Assembly (NCBI GenBank): GCA_029204225.1
Contig: CM055094.1
Coordinates: 29,805,427-29,869,426, forward strand
Direction of reading: 5' to 3'
DNA length: 64,000 bases
From: Diphasiastrum complanatum
Taxonomy: Eukaryota > Streptophyta > Lycopodiopsida > Lycopodiales > Lycopodiaceae
Shown here: piece after piece, positions 9,740 through 22,200 of the stretch
Layout: each line of letters starts with the position of its first letter
Numbering within the stretch: the stretch's first letter is position 1
Notes under the pieces: model-generated
Seen by the model: the letters and a program-made list of their open reading frames with translations, nothing else
The model's database searches: none
What the model was told of the DNA's origin: nothing
Program-made: the position numbers and the translations under genes

Positions 9740-12416
9740 TCAGATGTTGAAATGCCCTTTTGAATGAAATGAGATTTGTTGAATATTTGGTTTGATATCT
9801 AAATTGTGCTCTTCTGTAGAACCATTGAAATAATTGATATAATTAGCATCTCTTTGACTTATATTTTCTATGGTTGGTTGCTCGATGAAAAGCTCCTCTT
9901 GCTTGCCAATGCGATTTCTCCATACCTTGAGAAGACCATATACTCATACTTCCATATTCTTTTGCAAAAATAGTGGTGTGTTGTAATAGGATATGCTGCA
10001 AATAGTAAAATACATATATCATAAATCAAATATATGACGTTGCACAACAATTTTTGCACAAAAACAAATAGTGAATTACGATATAGTGTGTAACATGATG
10101 CTCTCCCCAACATTCTGCTACCGATTGACAAATATCTCACAATATTTTTGTAAATTTGCAATGTCAATTTCAAATAACTTTTCTTTTCGCAACATGCCAA
10201 TCAAATTGTCGAGATTTTGCCATACTGTAGCTTTTTTTAATCTTGTGTTGCCCCTCTCTTCAAAATCTTTGATGCTGCAACAACGTCTTTCCAACCATTG
10301 TATGTCACGTCATGGTAGAAGACTTTCCAGTGTGATTGGATAAAAACATTCTAGCTTTTGCACCTCCAACAGATGGCTTGTTTGGAACGTTCCTTGATTT
10401 ACCCGATAGTTTTTTGCTTTTTTCTATTTTCACATTCCCCTTGTGCAAACCTACTTTTGAAAGTACTTGCTCTAATCTCTCAATTCCAATTTTAAAAGTC
10501 GATTCAGGTTTGGTATTCTAGACATACAGAATATGATTGTAAATCAATTTTTTAATAATTCGTACCTCGGCATGCAATGTGCATATGTGAACATTGATCA
10601 ATGGAATTGCCAACACAGGTCTAAAGTTCAGATCCTCTCGATCTCTTGTTGGACCAACTTGTGATCTTGTCAAATTCAAGTCTTTACAATTCTTCATACA
10701 ATACAAACAAGGGTGTTTAGTATTTGCCCCATGCGAAACATTATACATACATTTCAGTGTCTTTAAATCACCTGCAAGATGCCATAAAATTTGAAACATG
10801 CCATAGTTTGGCACATATATTTTGTTTCCATCCATATGCTCTTCAATAATCTTTGCATAATCTGATGTCGAAAAAATCCACGACAAGATAGCATGGTCTT
10901 CTTTTAAAACCTGAAAAGTAACAAACACATACAAAGTTATGAACATTGACATCAGCAACTTAGGTGATAAAATACAATACTAAGTAGAATTGAAATATAC
11001 CTGAAATGCTGCTAACCACCATATTTTATTCTTTGATTGAACACTAAATGAGAAATCATCTGCATCATTTTTAGTATTGTTCAATGCTCTATTGATGAAG
11101 GTGATACTTACCCGTTCCAATTTTTGTCCCTTAACAATTTCAGACTCATCAAGTTTAATAACCAACATTAATTTTTCTTGGACTTCTCTTTCAAATATTT
11201 TGTAATATTTAATCATGTATGCCACTACTTTGTTAATATCCAAAAATAAATTGTTGGACTCATGGTATTCCAATGTTCCACTCTCAAATGTATACAATTT
11301 CTTGATATGAAATGGTTCACCTATAAGCATACTCATACTCTCATTAAGACAATATCTAGCTTTCTTTACTCTAAATGGACTAGGAAGAGGTAGCTTTTGA
11401 ATCTTCACATGTGCAAAGGCTTCTTGTACAATTTTAAACAATAGAGTATATGCTTTACGACTAATTCCTGAATCATCACATGCTCCCTGGATAACTCTTG
11501 CATCCAAGACATGTTGAATGCTCTGTATAATCACTGCAACAATATCATTCCTAATCCTGTCATAACGAGAATTTTTTAACATTTCTTTTGTAGTTTTTGA
11601 TGACAATATGGAACCCAAAGATTTTTCAATACTCGTAGAATCTTTATAATGTTCTCTTGCCACCAAAGATGATCTGCAAGACATAATAAATAATCAAATT
11701 AGCAAGCATTAGAAAAATAAGCACATAAAAACTTAGCAAGCATGTCATTTGCTCTTTTAATTAATACTTACTTGAATGCTTGAATCATTTTCTTCTTATT
11801 TCCTCTTCTTGAAGATAGATCATCTCTGTCTTTTTTTGGAAGTCGTTTGCATTTTCTTTTATTTAATTTTCTCCTGAGAACTTCGCCTTCAACAATAGCA
11901 CTCAATATCTCTCTTTTAAAATTCTCAACGTCTCTCAGTATAACTTGATTGGATATTTAAAGATCAATAATAATAGTTTTCAATTCTGATATATGGGAGC
12001 TCAATGTCGTATTCTCGTATATTTGTTTTTGCAAATTTTCTTGAAGTATTAATAGTCTTCTCATTGTTTGTTTGATTCAACAAATACTCCAATACTTCTG
12101 TTCGCTTCATTGTTTCATACATCCCGTATTGGCTCAACTTTTGATAGTATCCCAACAATCCACTATGTCCATTACACACAAAATTCAATAACTGGCCAGT
12201 AGTTTGAAAGTCTAAAAAACATCTTGTACTTGGATCTTTGGGATAAATTGATCCAACTGTCCACAAATCAATATTTCTACAATTTTTTTCTCTAAGTTTT
12301 TTCTTACAAGTCTCATTAATCTGACCAACTTTGGTGTTTCTCTTATAAATTGGAGCACAATCGAGTGGGAGCACAATATGAAGATTAAACTTTTCCATTA
12401 TTTCAAAATCAAACAA
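9740..12416 (-). pseudogene. Gene A copy 2, probable DDE transposase-like
   Basis: This is the fuller copy of gene A. ATG 12,416 starts an exon with a coiled coil ('ENTTLSSHISELKTIIIDL') down to 11,772. Introns lie at 11,674-11,771, 10,911-11,000 and 9,996-10,079, all GT-AG. The core has a candidate first Asp in 'LVIKLDESEIVKG', a second in 'HLAGDLKTLKC' followed by the Cys pair 'CLYC', then 'CTLHAEVRIIKKL', and a candidate Glu in 'WSSQGMEKSHWQARGAFHRA'. This order suggests an RNase H-fold transposase with an inserted zinc site. It is broken by frameshifts near 12,040, 10,330, 10,265 and 10,110, and by TAG at 10,518-10,520. That stop could instead be removed by a 48-bp GT-AG intron (10,518-10,565). 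The family name is unknown to me. Confidence 0.6.
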
Positions 12417-12802
12417 ACTAAATCATGTAAGGAGAAAGACGATTCACACAAAACCAAAACAAGCTTGTAAATAATTAAACTTGCATGTTATATAATCTAC
12501 CTTTCAAATGTTTTCAAAGATTTTTGAAGGGAACACCAAAAAATTATCCTCTCCTTCTCCTCTCGCTACTGATATCTTCTTGAGAGCGGGAACAAAATTA
12601 TCCTCTCCTTCTCCTCCCACTACTGATAGCTTGGCGGCGTGTGCTTAGTCGACTGTGTGCTTAGGCGGTGTGTTTATTTCGTTTGAGTTGTAATGAGTCA
12701 ACCACACCAGTTAGATGGCGGGCAGCACCGGAAACTAGAAAAAGAGCAACAAATCTTGCCGTTTTTACTTTCTCTCTCTAGTCATTCTCTCACTAAGTTG
12801 GG
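12417..12802. other. Flank upstream of gene A copy 2
   Basis: There is no ORF. Between about 12,541 and 12,640 a segment of about 55 bp is duplicated in near tandem (AATTATCCTCTCCTTCTCCT, then CACTACTGATA or CGCTACTGATA). The composition turns GC-richer at 12,630-12,730. It could carry the promoter of gene A copy 2 or the outer end of the unit; no terminal inverted repeat was found. Confidence 0.35.
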
Positions 12803-12990
12803 GTTTTTCCTAATGTAAACTGGTTAATATGATTCTGAAGAGAATCATTATTTGACATCTTGAGTGTGAAGAATTTTCTTCAAAGATGTAACTTAGTAGT
12901 TACGTCTCTCACATCATATCGTGAGCTCAAGATGTCCCAAGCTTCTTTCGAAGTTTTAGCTTTAGTAAGTCCAAAAGTAGAGGCGCATTT
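12803..12990 (-). pseudogene. Copia gag relic
   Basis: The minus strand reads the Gag block 'KEAWDILSSRYDVRDVTTK', one stop (TGA) and then 'FFTLKMSNNDSLQNHINQF', which is typical of Copia Gag. It is a fragment about 190 bp long. It differs in sequence from the C1, C2 and C5 Gag proteins, so it belongs to another Copia family. Beyond it, at 12,991-13,443, I see only degenerate sequence. Confidence 0.65.
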
Positions 12991-13443
12991 CAAGTTATCC
13001 AGTTAACTTCATGCTATCTTTGCATATCTAGCAAACAAACTACATTTGACAGATTGAATTCTCACTGTGGCTAGTAATTCAGAAAGCTGGGCCTCGACAG
13101 GTTCACCTGGATCACCACAATCTAGCAGGCATTACAAGTGACAATAATCAGACTCCTTCGTTTTAACTTGCCACACAAGAACTGCTGAAAAACATAATTC
13201 CTCTTCAGAGTTTTTTCTTTTCTTGATAATCCTTAAACTTTGTTGCCGCTTTGTCTCAGTAATCCCTAAACTTTGTTGCACGGGCAGAAACATTATTTGG
13301 TATAAAAGTCATTGGTTCCTTCAAGGACATCATTAGGATTCTAAAGACGAGATTCTCTAGCAAGCACACCACAACTATGACCTCAAAAGAGCACAATATT
13401 ATCAATGACATTGCTTGGTCGCTTGGAAAACAAAGTGGTTTAT

Positions 13444-14020
13444 CTAATCATTCAAACCCAATATGTCTTGAGGACCCACAACCAATGTGCAATACATGAA
13501 GCCCAAGTACCAACTTTGTAGCAAGCCAAGTTTGGCTTTAAAAGTCTCAAACTTTTCTTTACTTAAAGCTTTCGTAAATATGTCAGCAACTTGTAACAAC
13601 ATAGAATAGTGTACAATACTTATATCTTCAGATTGTAGCTTCTCACGCACAAAGTGATATTTTACCTCAATATGTTTTGTCCTTGCGTGAAAGACAGGAT
13701 TCTTAGCCAATTGTATTCCACTTTGACTGTCACAAAAAATAACAGTAGGGTCTCACATAACAACTTACGTAGCCAAACAGCTTCCTGGGTAGCAGAACTC
13801 AACGCTTTATATTCGGCTTCTGTAGAAGAAAGAGAAATAGTATCTTACTTCTTGCTAGACCATGAAAAACAACCGCTACCAAAATTGAAGGCATAACCTG
13901 TTGTTGACTTTCTATCATCTATACTTCCTGCCCAATTAGCGTCAACATAACCCTTTAACTTAGGTAAAACACTTTGTCTTTTGTAGATTAGGCCAAGGTT
14001 AGTTGTACCTTTCACATACC
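13444..14020 (-). pseudogene. C2 RNase H
   Basis: Reading the minus strand in shifting frames gives the RNase H blocks '[20 protein letters not shown]', 'SLSSTEAEYKALSSATQ' and then 'FHARTKHIEVKYHFVREKL' and 'DIFTKALSKEKFETFKAKLG'. Stops and frameshifts separate the pieces. No polypurine tract or LTR follows. Confidence 0.85.
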
Positions 14021-15037
14021 TCAAAATCCTTTTTGCAGCTTTCCAATGGTCATAGTGGGTGATGACATGAATTGGCTAATCAAACTTAGAGCATAGCAGA
14101 TATCAGGACGTGTAGTCGTAAGATATATCAAACTCCCAACTTGCTGACGAAATAGAGTAGCGTCAACATGTGCACTATCATCAATACGAGATAATTTCTT
14201 ACCAGCTTCGCAAGGGGTGATGGAAGGTTTGCACTCTGTCATGTGAAATCTCTCCAATACCTCGCCCACATACTTGTTTTGACATAACCTGATATCACTG
14301 CCAGTTTGCCATACTTCAACACCCAAGCAGTAGTGCATAAGGTCTAAATCCGTCATCTCAAACTGCTTGCATAAGTTGGCTTTGATAGAATGAGTGAGGT
14401 TCTCATCATTGTCCGTGATAATGATATCATCAACATAAAGTACAATCAAGGCAATGCTATCATCGTTTATAAGAACATAAAGATTTGGATCTGAATTTGT
14501 TCTTACAAACCCATGAGAAAGAAAGTAATTGTCGATGCGTCCATACCATGCGCGTGGTGCTTGCTTAAGGCCATAAAGTGCTTTGTGTAGTTTACATACC
14601 TTATGTTCTTGCCCTTTTGACATGAAGCCCTGCGGTTGGACCATGTAAACTTCTTCCTCTAAGTCACCATTCAAAAATGCAGACTTCACATCCATTTGAT
14701 AGATCTTCCACCCAAAATGAGATGCTAGGGCAATGATAAGGCGTAATGTAGTCCACTTAGCCACTGGAGCAAATGTCTCTTCATAGTCAATTCCTTTGCT
14801 TTGCTCATAACCCTTCACTACTAGGCGTGTCTTATGCTTTGCTATCATGCCATCCGCATGAAATTTTGTTCTAAACACCCATTTGTTGTTATTGGGTTTC
14901 TTTCCAAGTGGTAGATCAACCAACTCCCATGTATCATGCCTGTGATGGATTCCATCTCCTCTTCCATTGCCCTTTGCCACTCTGTGATATTTTGCCTCAT
15001 CAAAGGTTGATGGAACTCGACACTTCAAAAATGTCAC
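14021..15037 (-). pseudogene. C2 reverse transcriptase
   Basis: A 338-codon frame covers most of the RT domain: 'WVFRTKFHADG', 'YQMDVKSAFLNGDLEEEVYM', 'ALYGLKQAPRAWYGRID' and the catalytic 'YVDDIII'. The N-terminal join contains two offsetting frameshifts within about 60 bases. The frame ends near 14,021 in the RT-RNase H connection. The catalytic residues survive, but the flanking domains are out of frame. Confidence 0.9.
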
Positions 15038-16536
15038 TCATTAGGGCATAGTTCACATGATATACGATCGGGAGACTTCCTTCCCCACATTGATCTTCTT
15101 ACTTCTCCTTGTGTGCTAGATCCTGGTTGATTTAGTTTTGCGTCCTTCATGATCTTTTCATACCATTTTGGTATCTTAGATTCAGGTGATACACTTCGTG
15201 GAGAGTATGTATCCCAAAGAGTGTCCAAGTAAAGTCTCTTGATTCCAACTGGTTTCTCCTTCATTGCTCCTATTGGCAAGTACCTTCCCCTGGGTTCTTG
15301 AATAGGTGGTGTCCTTTCATACTCGCCCTCTCGACTCTCATTTTCATGTGCATCATCTTGTGGTGCATCTTCTTCATCTTCTTCTTCCAAAACTGTGGGA
15401 AGTCTTTTGATGCTTTCATCACTTGCATGGTCTTCATCTTCATACCTATGCATCTCATCAAATATTACATCCTTGCTAATGTGAATCTTGTTCATTACAG
15501 GATCAAAACACTTGTATGTCTTTGTCCTCTCATCATAACCGACGAAGATACACTTGATTACTTTGGCATCAAGTTTCTTTTGCTCATCCTTTGGCACATG
15601 TAGATAGGCTTTACATCCAATGACACGAAACTTGTCAATTTTTGGCTTTATTCCTATAAATGCTTCTTCTGGAGTCACATTTGGAACCGCAACTATAGGA
15701 CTCCTGTTTTGCAAGAACGTTGTCCCACTACACGACCAAAGTGAATCAGTCAAGCCCATTTTCTTCATCATGGAGCGTGCACTCTCCATAGTAGTCCTGT
15801 TTTTCCTTTCAGCTACACCATTACTATGTGGTGTGTGTGACTGTGTGAATTGTCTTTTGATGCCGTGTTCTTTGCAAAAGTCCTCAAAATCATCAGATTT
15901 GTATTCGCCCCCTCTATCAGATATAGCACTTTGATGCGTGCATCTAGTTGGTTCTCTACCAAAGTCTTGAACTCCTTGAAGCGAGCAAAAGCATCTAATG
16001 TTTTCTTTAAGAAAGAAATCCCTGTCCTCCTAGAGTAATCATCTATGAAAGTCATAAAAATTATATGCTTTCTCCAACGACATGGTCTTCATTGGGCCGC
16101 ACAGGTCGCTGTGAATGAGTTCCAACAGTTTCTTAGCTCTTGTAGCTCCACCTTTCTTGAATGTCTCCCTGTGATGCTTTCCCATGACACATCCTTCATA
16201 TACTGCATGATGATCATCCTGCAAAGTCGGTAACCCTATTACCATCTTCAGCTTTGCCATCAATCTCAAGCCCCCATAGTTCAAATGACCAAGTCTTCTG
16301 TGCTACAACTCAGATTGAGATGTTGTTGAGATAGCCAAACCATATTCTCCTGGTTTTGCAGCATCCAGTTTATAAAGGCCACAGTTACTATCTCTATAAC
16401 CTTTCGCCACCACTTTATGGTTGTGGTTCATATCCCTCATAAGGCATCCATCCTTGACAAATTCAACCTTAAGATGTTGATTTGCCATTACACCAACAGA
16501 AAGCAAACTCTTTTTGAGTCCAGGAACATAAAGCAC
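15034..16536 (-). pseudogene. C2 integrase region, multiply broken
   Basis: The pre-integrase block holds 'HRRLGHLNYGGL', with TAG in place of Trp just before it (16,303-16,305). The integrase core shows 'TFIDDYSRRTG', a displaced 'SDRGGEYKSDDF' and 'HTPHSNGVAERKN'. Frameshifts near 16,060 and 15,930 move the frame and bring it back. From 15,789 a clean 251-codon frame covers the C-terminal integrase domain and linker ('IFVGYDERTKTYKCFDPV'). A functional enzyme cannot be produced. Confidence 0.85.
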
Positions 16537-16569
16537 ACTAGGGATGTTCTTGATTTTACCATCAGGAAA

Positions 16570-17618
16570 CTACACAAGTACATTGCCCACACCCTGTATT
16601 TGGCATTCCTCTCCATTGGCTTGACTGACCTTATCCCCATCATGGATTGGTGAGAATTTCTCAAACCAATCACGTTTCCTGGTTATATGCCTTGTGGCGC
16701 CTGAATCTATGAACCATCTGGCACCATCATCAACCTGGGATGCCAATGCCGATGAGAAGACACTTGTTTCGTCATCTTCTCCATCATCTTTGGCAATGTT
16801 GCCTTGTTGAGTCACTTTTCCTGTCTTTATGTCCGCTTTCTTCTTGTAACACTCGTGTGCCCAATGACCCAGTTTATGACAATAATAACATTTGCCTTTC
16901 TTCTTCTTTTTTCCTTTTGATGATGACTCTCCCTCATCATCATCATCCTTGGATTTCTTAGGAACCCTTTTCCATCCTTTCTGCTTGCCTTTAGCAAGCA
17001 AGGGTTGATCCTCCTGTGGGGTTTGCCTTGACTTCACCACTTTGCGACTCTGCTCTTCCTGCAACATGATTCCATGGAAGTCTTCAAAAGTATATAATCT
17101 CTCCCTCGATGCAATGCCACTCACAAACATCTGTAGCCCTTCCGAGACACCGCTCATTGTGGTATGTACCAGTTCAACATCCTTGATTGGTTCTACAATC
17201 GTCACAAGTTGATCTCTTAGCTCCTTTATCCTGGTGAAGAAAGATCCCACTGATTCACTTTTTTCCATCCTTACTGCATTCAATCTCGACTTCAAGAACA
17301 TGGCCCAAGCTAGATTGCAAGTTTGAAATTGCATTCTAAGAGCTTCCCAAGCTCTCCTAGCCGTCGTGGCATCACTTATATGAGTGATCACATGGTCTTT
17401 CACTGAAAGATTGATCAAGGACAGTGCTCTCTGCGCCTTTTTATCAAAGGCCCTCATGTCACCTGGAGTGGTATTTGGCCGGACTTCAATACCTGCCACG
17501 ATCTCCCATAACTCTTTCTCCATCAAAATGCTCTTCATTTTGAATTTCCAGATGTTGTAGTTAGAAGCCCCATCAAGTTTGCTTGCATCGCCAAAATTGC
17601 CTCATTGATATTTGCCAT
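16570..17618 (-). pseudogene. gag: C2 gag and protease
   Basis: Gag begins with ATG 17,618. A frameshift soon after joins it to the long frame starting at 17,538. The UBN2-type helical region is followed by a Lys-rich linker, a zinc knuckle 'CYYCHKLGHWAHEC' (CX2CX4HX4C) and the protease site 'WFIDSGATRHIT' with its DSG triad. A TAG at 16,570-16,572 ends the frame within the protease region, and the same frame resumes at 16,536. Gag packages the RNA; the protease would process the polyprotein. Confidence 0.88.
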
Positions 17619-17639
17619 CTCCAAACTGCTTGAAACTCC

Positions 17640-18916
17640 ATTTGTAGGCTATAAAGTGTATGCCGAAGCCAACCGTGATGTCAAAAGTCCAAAATAATGA
17701 CCTTCAATTTTTGGCTTACCAGGCCACCCGCCGCTCTTTCGCCAAATTGAAAGCCAAACTGACGTCGCTTTCCGAAATGCTTCTCGTCACCAACTCCCAA
17801 CTACCTGCTCAATGGAATGGTGAAATCACTTCTGGCATGCTCCGAACACTTTCTCCGTGGCAATCACCCTGACTGTACCATACGTGACGAGTTGTAGTCG
17901 ATCCACCGTATTCCTAGTGAGAGTTCTTCTAAGGCGCCCTTCGTTTGGAAGAGACTTCACCTTTCACAAAACTTGGGACCCAACAATTTTTTCACTTTGA
18001 AACTTTTTAATGAAAAGAAGAGTGCCTTTGCCCTTCAATTCTTCATGGGCTCTTTCACATGCATCTCAACGGTGGCCCTTGATCCTGCGGCCTACATTCC
18101 TCCATTTTTCATTATAGATCTCCAATAGACATGATCCGATGGTCCAGCTTCCTTCTACGCGCTAAAATGGATTCCTTGCAAGCGCTAAACCCTTCCAAAC
18201 GCTATGACATTTGTGCGACTCGGCCCGCGTGAGGTCTGCCTGCCTCCTTTGCTCTCCCTAGCTAAGGCCTCCTCCTCCTCACAGGGTTTTCTGGCTGCTA
18301 ATTCTGATCCAGCTCTTTATCTGATCCACGGCCTTCCACGGCCTCTTGCAGCTCAGGTTGCACTACCAAAACACCCTATTTCAGCCATTCACAGCTTCCA
18401 AAAGCATTGCATGGTGTGAGAGATTTCAAGAGTTTTGATTTGAAACCCTTTTTGTGAGAAAGCTTCAAAAGTAAACTACTCTTCCCATGCATCATGGCTG
18501 ACCATGGCCTTTTAGCCACTCCTTCGCAGCACTAGGATGCCCGATGATGCACTTACAGTGCCTGGAATGATCTCCTACAACCAAAGATCCACAGTTTTAT
18601 GCCTGTAAACCCTAGTCATGAAAGAAGAAAAACTTCTTGAGCTATGCTCATGTTTTCTCTGAGCCACTTTTTGCAGCCTTCTACTGCACTCAGGTCACCC
18701 TACAATCAGCCATCACCTGCTTCAAACAGATCTTCAATTGGCTTCAAATTGAATCCCCACTAGGCAGCCTTTCTATAGAGTTCTTTGCTTCCGTTTACTT
18801 CTTACAGTTTCGAGCTATCCCACGAACCTCCACGTACTCGGTTTTGTGCTTCCTAGCCAACAAACCATCGTGAACTCGCAGCTCTCTGTTCTTGTCCGGT
18901 GATTCAAGCCACTAGG
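17640..18916 (-). other. C2 untranslated leader
   Basis: About 1.3 kb between primer site and gag with no coding frame that I can support. It is richer in C and pyrimidine runs than its surroundings. The length is unusual for a Copia leader and may include captured sequence; no identifiable host exon was seen. Confidence 0.45.
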
Positions 18917-18930
18917 GGGTCTGATACCAA

Positions 18931-19262
18931 GTTAAGAAAACAGTTTAAACACCTAACCGGATCGATTACCTCAGCACAACATCAAGTGCAACAAGACAAG
19001 ACAACATAATTGCTATCCACAAACTGTATATTCAACTCACTGGCAAGTACAATGATAAAGTTGTTTAAAAGCACTCAAAGGGCTCGTAAAAGAAAGACGG
19101 CCCGATAATTCTAGAACTAAGCACATGTGGTGCCGTCGAAATAAGAAAGCACTGTATAAGTCGATCATCGCTATTTTAACTGTACATGTATTGCACAAAC
19201 CTATAATTGCTAGAGCTAACAATCTCTAATAAATATTCACATTGAATTAAATCAATTCAACA
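18931..19262 (-). repeat. C2 probable 5' LTR and primer site
   Basis: The minus strand reads ...TTCTTAAC followed by TTGGTATCAGACCC (18,917-18,930), a slightly altered initiator tRNA-Met primer site. The LTR is inferred to run to 19,262, where the minus strand would begin TGTTGAATTG. No second copy exists in the window, so the boundaries rest on the primer site and the TG end only. Confidence 0.55.
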
Positions 19263-19296
19263 TCAACCTTCAAATTTTAGAAATTTACACTGGTAT

Positions 19297-22200
19297 CACT
19301 ACAAGAGGATGGGCGATTATCAAGGCTTTTTTTTAGCGTTTCTTTGAAAGATTTTTTAAAATGAGTCGTGGGGGGGGGATGCTCGAGCCTCAGGTCTGGT
19401 GTTTGGCCTCGGTATAAGCCAACCAAATTTGAACTTGTTTTTGAAACATTTATAGAGAGAGATATAGAGAAAGTTACAAATTCACTAGAGGGCCTCAGAA
19501 CATACATCGAAATACTGAAGCTAATTTGAGGGGTATACTGAGGCTGACGTTGGTATAAGCCTACCAAATTTGAACTTGTTTTTGAGACATTTATAGAGAG
19601 GGCTATAGAGGGTCCAGAGGACCAAAGGCATTCTAGGACACTCTGCTAACCGAGGGTAATACCAAGACTGATGAAAAAAGGCCCCTCGGTATAAACCATG
19701 GTATAAAACAAAATGTAAATGGATCTCACTTTTGAAATGTGTTACCTATCAACACATTTAATTCCATTTTCTATCAACATTGGTTGCCATATGCACAAGT
19801 GAATAAAGAAATTTATGTATCACAAAAAAATGATGATCACAAATTGTGTACTCACATGCATCGACTTCTTGTTCGATGTCAACTAGTCAATTAATAAAGT
19901 TTAATTGCATCTATGAGCAATATGATTAATATTACAATGAGTTAAAATACCTCGTATTGTCTCACTTATTCATTTGGTGGCTCATCGTTATCATTTGTCA
20001 CATCATCATCTGACAAATCTGCCAAACCAAATGAGTCTCTCTAATTTTACCCAAATATCTCCCATAGCTTCATCATTAATAAGTTGATCTTTAAAAGCTA
20101 ATGGTGATGGTGACGACGAGTGAGATTGAGAAGGTGTGTCGTGTGTCGTCGATCCATCCGATGATGATGCATCACACTCAACGTCATCATTAGCTTGTGA
20201 AGCTTGCACATGATCATCCTCCAAAAATGTGTCATCGAATCCGTCATCATGATCTTGTACATGAAGTGCATCAATTGGCAGCGCCATGTCTTCCACGACA
20301 TCTCTATCTTAAAAAATTCTTTTACTTTGAGGAGCGACTTGAATCACGTACCACGATATGGGATCTGAACAGTTGGGGTGAAAGACCACTTGTAATTGAT
20401 TGATGTTACCATAAACATTGACTTTTAGTTAGTATCCATAGCTATGTTACAGCTGCTTGGGTATTACTGTACCCAAATAAACTTTTTGTAGTACACCGAT
20501 TGACAACAAAAGGGCATAGACATCTTGTAGACATAGAAGAAATGTACATGCTCACAATGTTGAGGAAAAACAAATGTATCACTTTGATCAGTCCAAAGCT
20601 TGGTAGAGTCAATGGCAAAATAACCACTCTCATCTTTCCCGACAGTTGCATTGGGATCATTGCAAATAACTTTGAACCATTTGACATCAATCTATATGAA
20701 AAAGCTGAATTGTCTAAATCCAACTTTGAAGATGTCATTGATTGTCCCACAATAATGAAGTTGAGAAGAGAGTAAATTGGTGTCCACTGTGCTTGCTCAA
20801 CTCTCTTGGGTAAAATTTTCCATGACTCCACAATCGTACGTATTTCTACTTTTGTCACAATGCGCTCCATACGAAAGTGTCATCCATGCGTTCGCAGTGC
20901 ATTGTATTTTTTGTACTGAACGAAATGGAACTAAATGTGTTAGGGATACAAAAAACATGTACAAAATTGCACGTACAAATATTTTAATTAGCATGTAAAT
21001 GATGATCATCATAGCTTACATGTAAATCGCACCCCCTAGCATATTCCCGCTCTCTCTCTGTTACTTCCTGGTTGTTTGCCGAGGCTTTTCTAAGGGCCAC
21101 AGCCAATCAAGGGTAGAAGGGCGAGGCCAGGTGGATATGGTTGTCTTCTATGCCTTCTTTTGAAAGTGGATTGAGTGGTTTGTGTACGAGCCTTGGCCTC
21201 TTCGTATAGTAAAATTCACTTTTGCATTTCCTTGTTATTAAGAATGCAAAACTTATTTACCTTCTCCCTAAAGGACTCACTCATTCTCATGATCGCTCCT
21301 TTTCCTTAAGGAACCTCCCTAACAAAATGCTCATCATCCTTCTTATCCCAAAGATGAGGAATAGAAGGATCATTATGAGCAAGGAACTCCATGATGTAAA
21401 CCATGGACTTGCACTAGCCATCTTGCTACTCTCAGGCCTTGCTCTTTGTCTTACAAAGCCTTTTCAATGTTTTCATGAATCGTTCCAAGAAAAACATCCA
21501 ATGGCTATGGATAGTGGTTGAATCAAAAAAATGGATCAATGTCAGTGAGGGCATTAATAGCAATAGTGTAGGATGGACTAAGAATAGGCAATTGACGCAA
21601 GTATATGATATACCTGCAATGGCCACCTCATCTACCAAATGCACAATGAGATGCATTTGAATGGTGAGAATGGTTGTGGGAAAGTGCTTTTCGATCAAAC
21701 ACGCTGACTCGATGGCGCTTTGTCCTGCCGCCTCAATGGATGGCGGTATATCCTTGGATGAAATGTATCTTCATAAGAAAGAGAAACAACAATGACAACA
21801 CCCTATAGACATCGCATGTGTCCTGTCGGAGTTCGAAATGAGGCTATTGCCTTCTTTACAATCGTCTCTTCTCTCCTCGAGAAGATCCATGGGGCCTTTG
21901 GTAGGACAATTGAAGTCCCCACCGTTTGTGGCCATAAATCGGCCATCTTTTCCACTTCTTTTAAGTCATCTCGTGTGTCTTTTTTGTCTTTTGACCCGGT
22001 CAAGTGCTCCCAAATCGTACTTCTGACATTCTTGAATATGTGCATCAGGTCCAAAAGATGGTTTATCAACAATTCCTCCCAATATGGGAGTTCATGAAAT
22101 ATTGATAACCTCTTCATGCTGGGAGGGAGTCGTCCTAGATGTCGATTGGATCTCCAAATCTGAAGCCAATCACTTGCCTACAATATTAACAAACAAGCAC

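Larger units (their letters stand above)
13444..19262 (-). mobile_element. Decayed Ty1/copia element C2
   Basis: Minus-strand Copia element with gag (16,570-17,618), pol pieces (13,444-16,536), a leader of about 1.3 kb (17,640-18,916), a primer site (18,917-18,930) and a probable 5' LTR (18,931-19,262). No matching 3' LTR is found to the left; the element stops after RNase H near 13,444. It is therefore 3'-truncated. Many stops and frameshifts mark it as old. Confidence 0.8.

Noticed and set aside
10518-10565. 48-bp GT-AG segment in gene A copy 2 as an intron
   Set aside because: It is shorter than usual plant introns and the coding reads through it with one stop; a nonsense mutation is the simpler explanation, though splicing is not excluded.
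21838-22026. Plus-strand frames over the CACTA transposase (21,439-21,660, 21,792-22,097, 21,838-22,026)
   Set aside because: They are antisense to recognisable TNP2 blocks.
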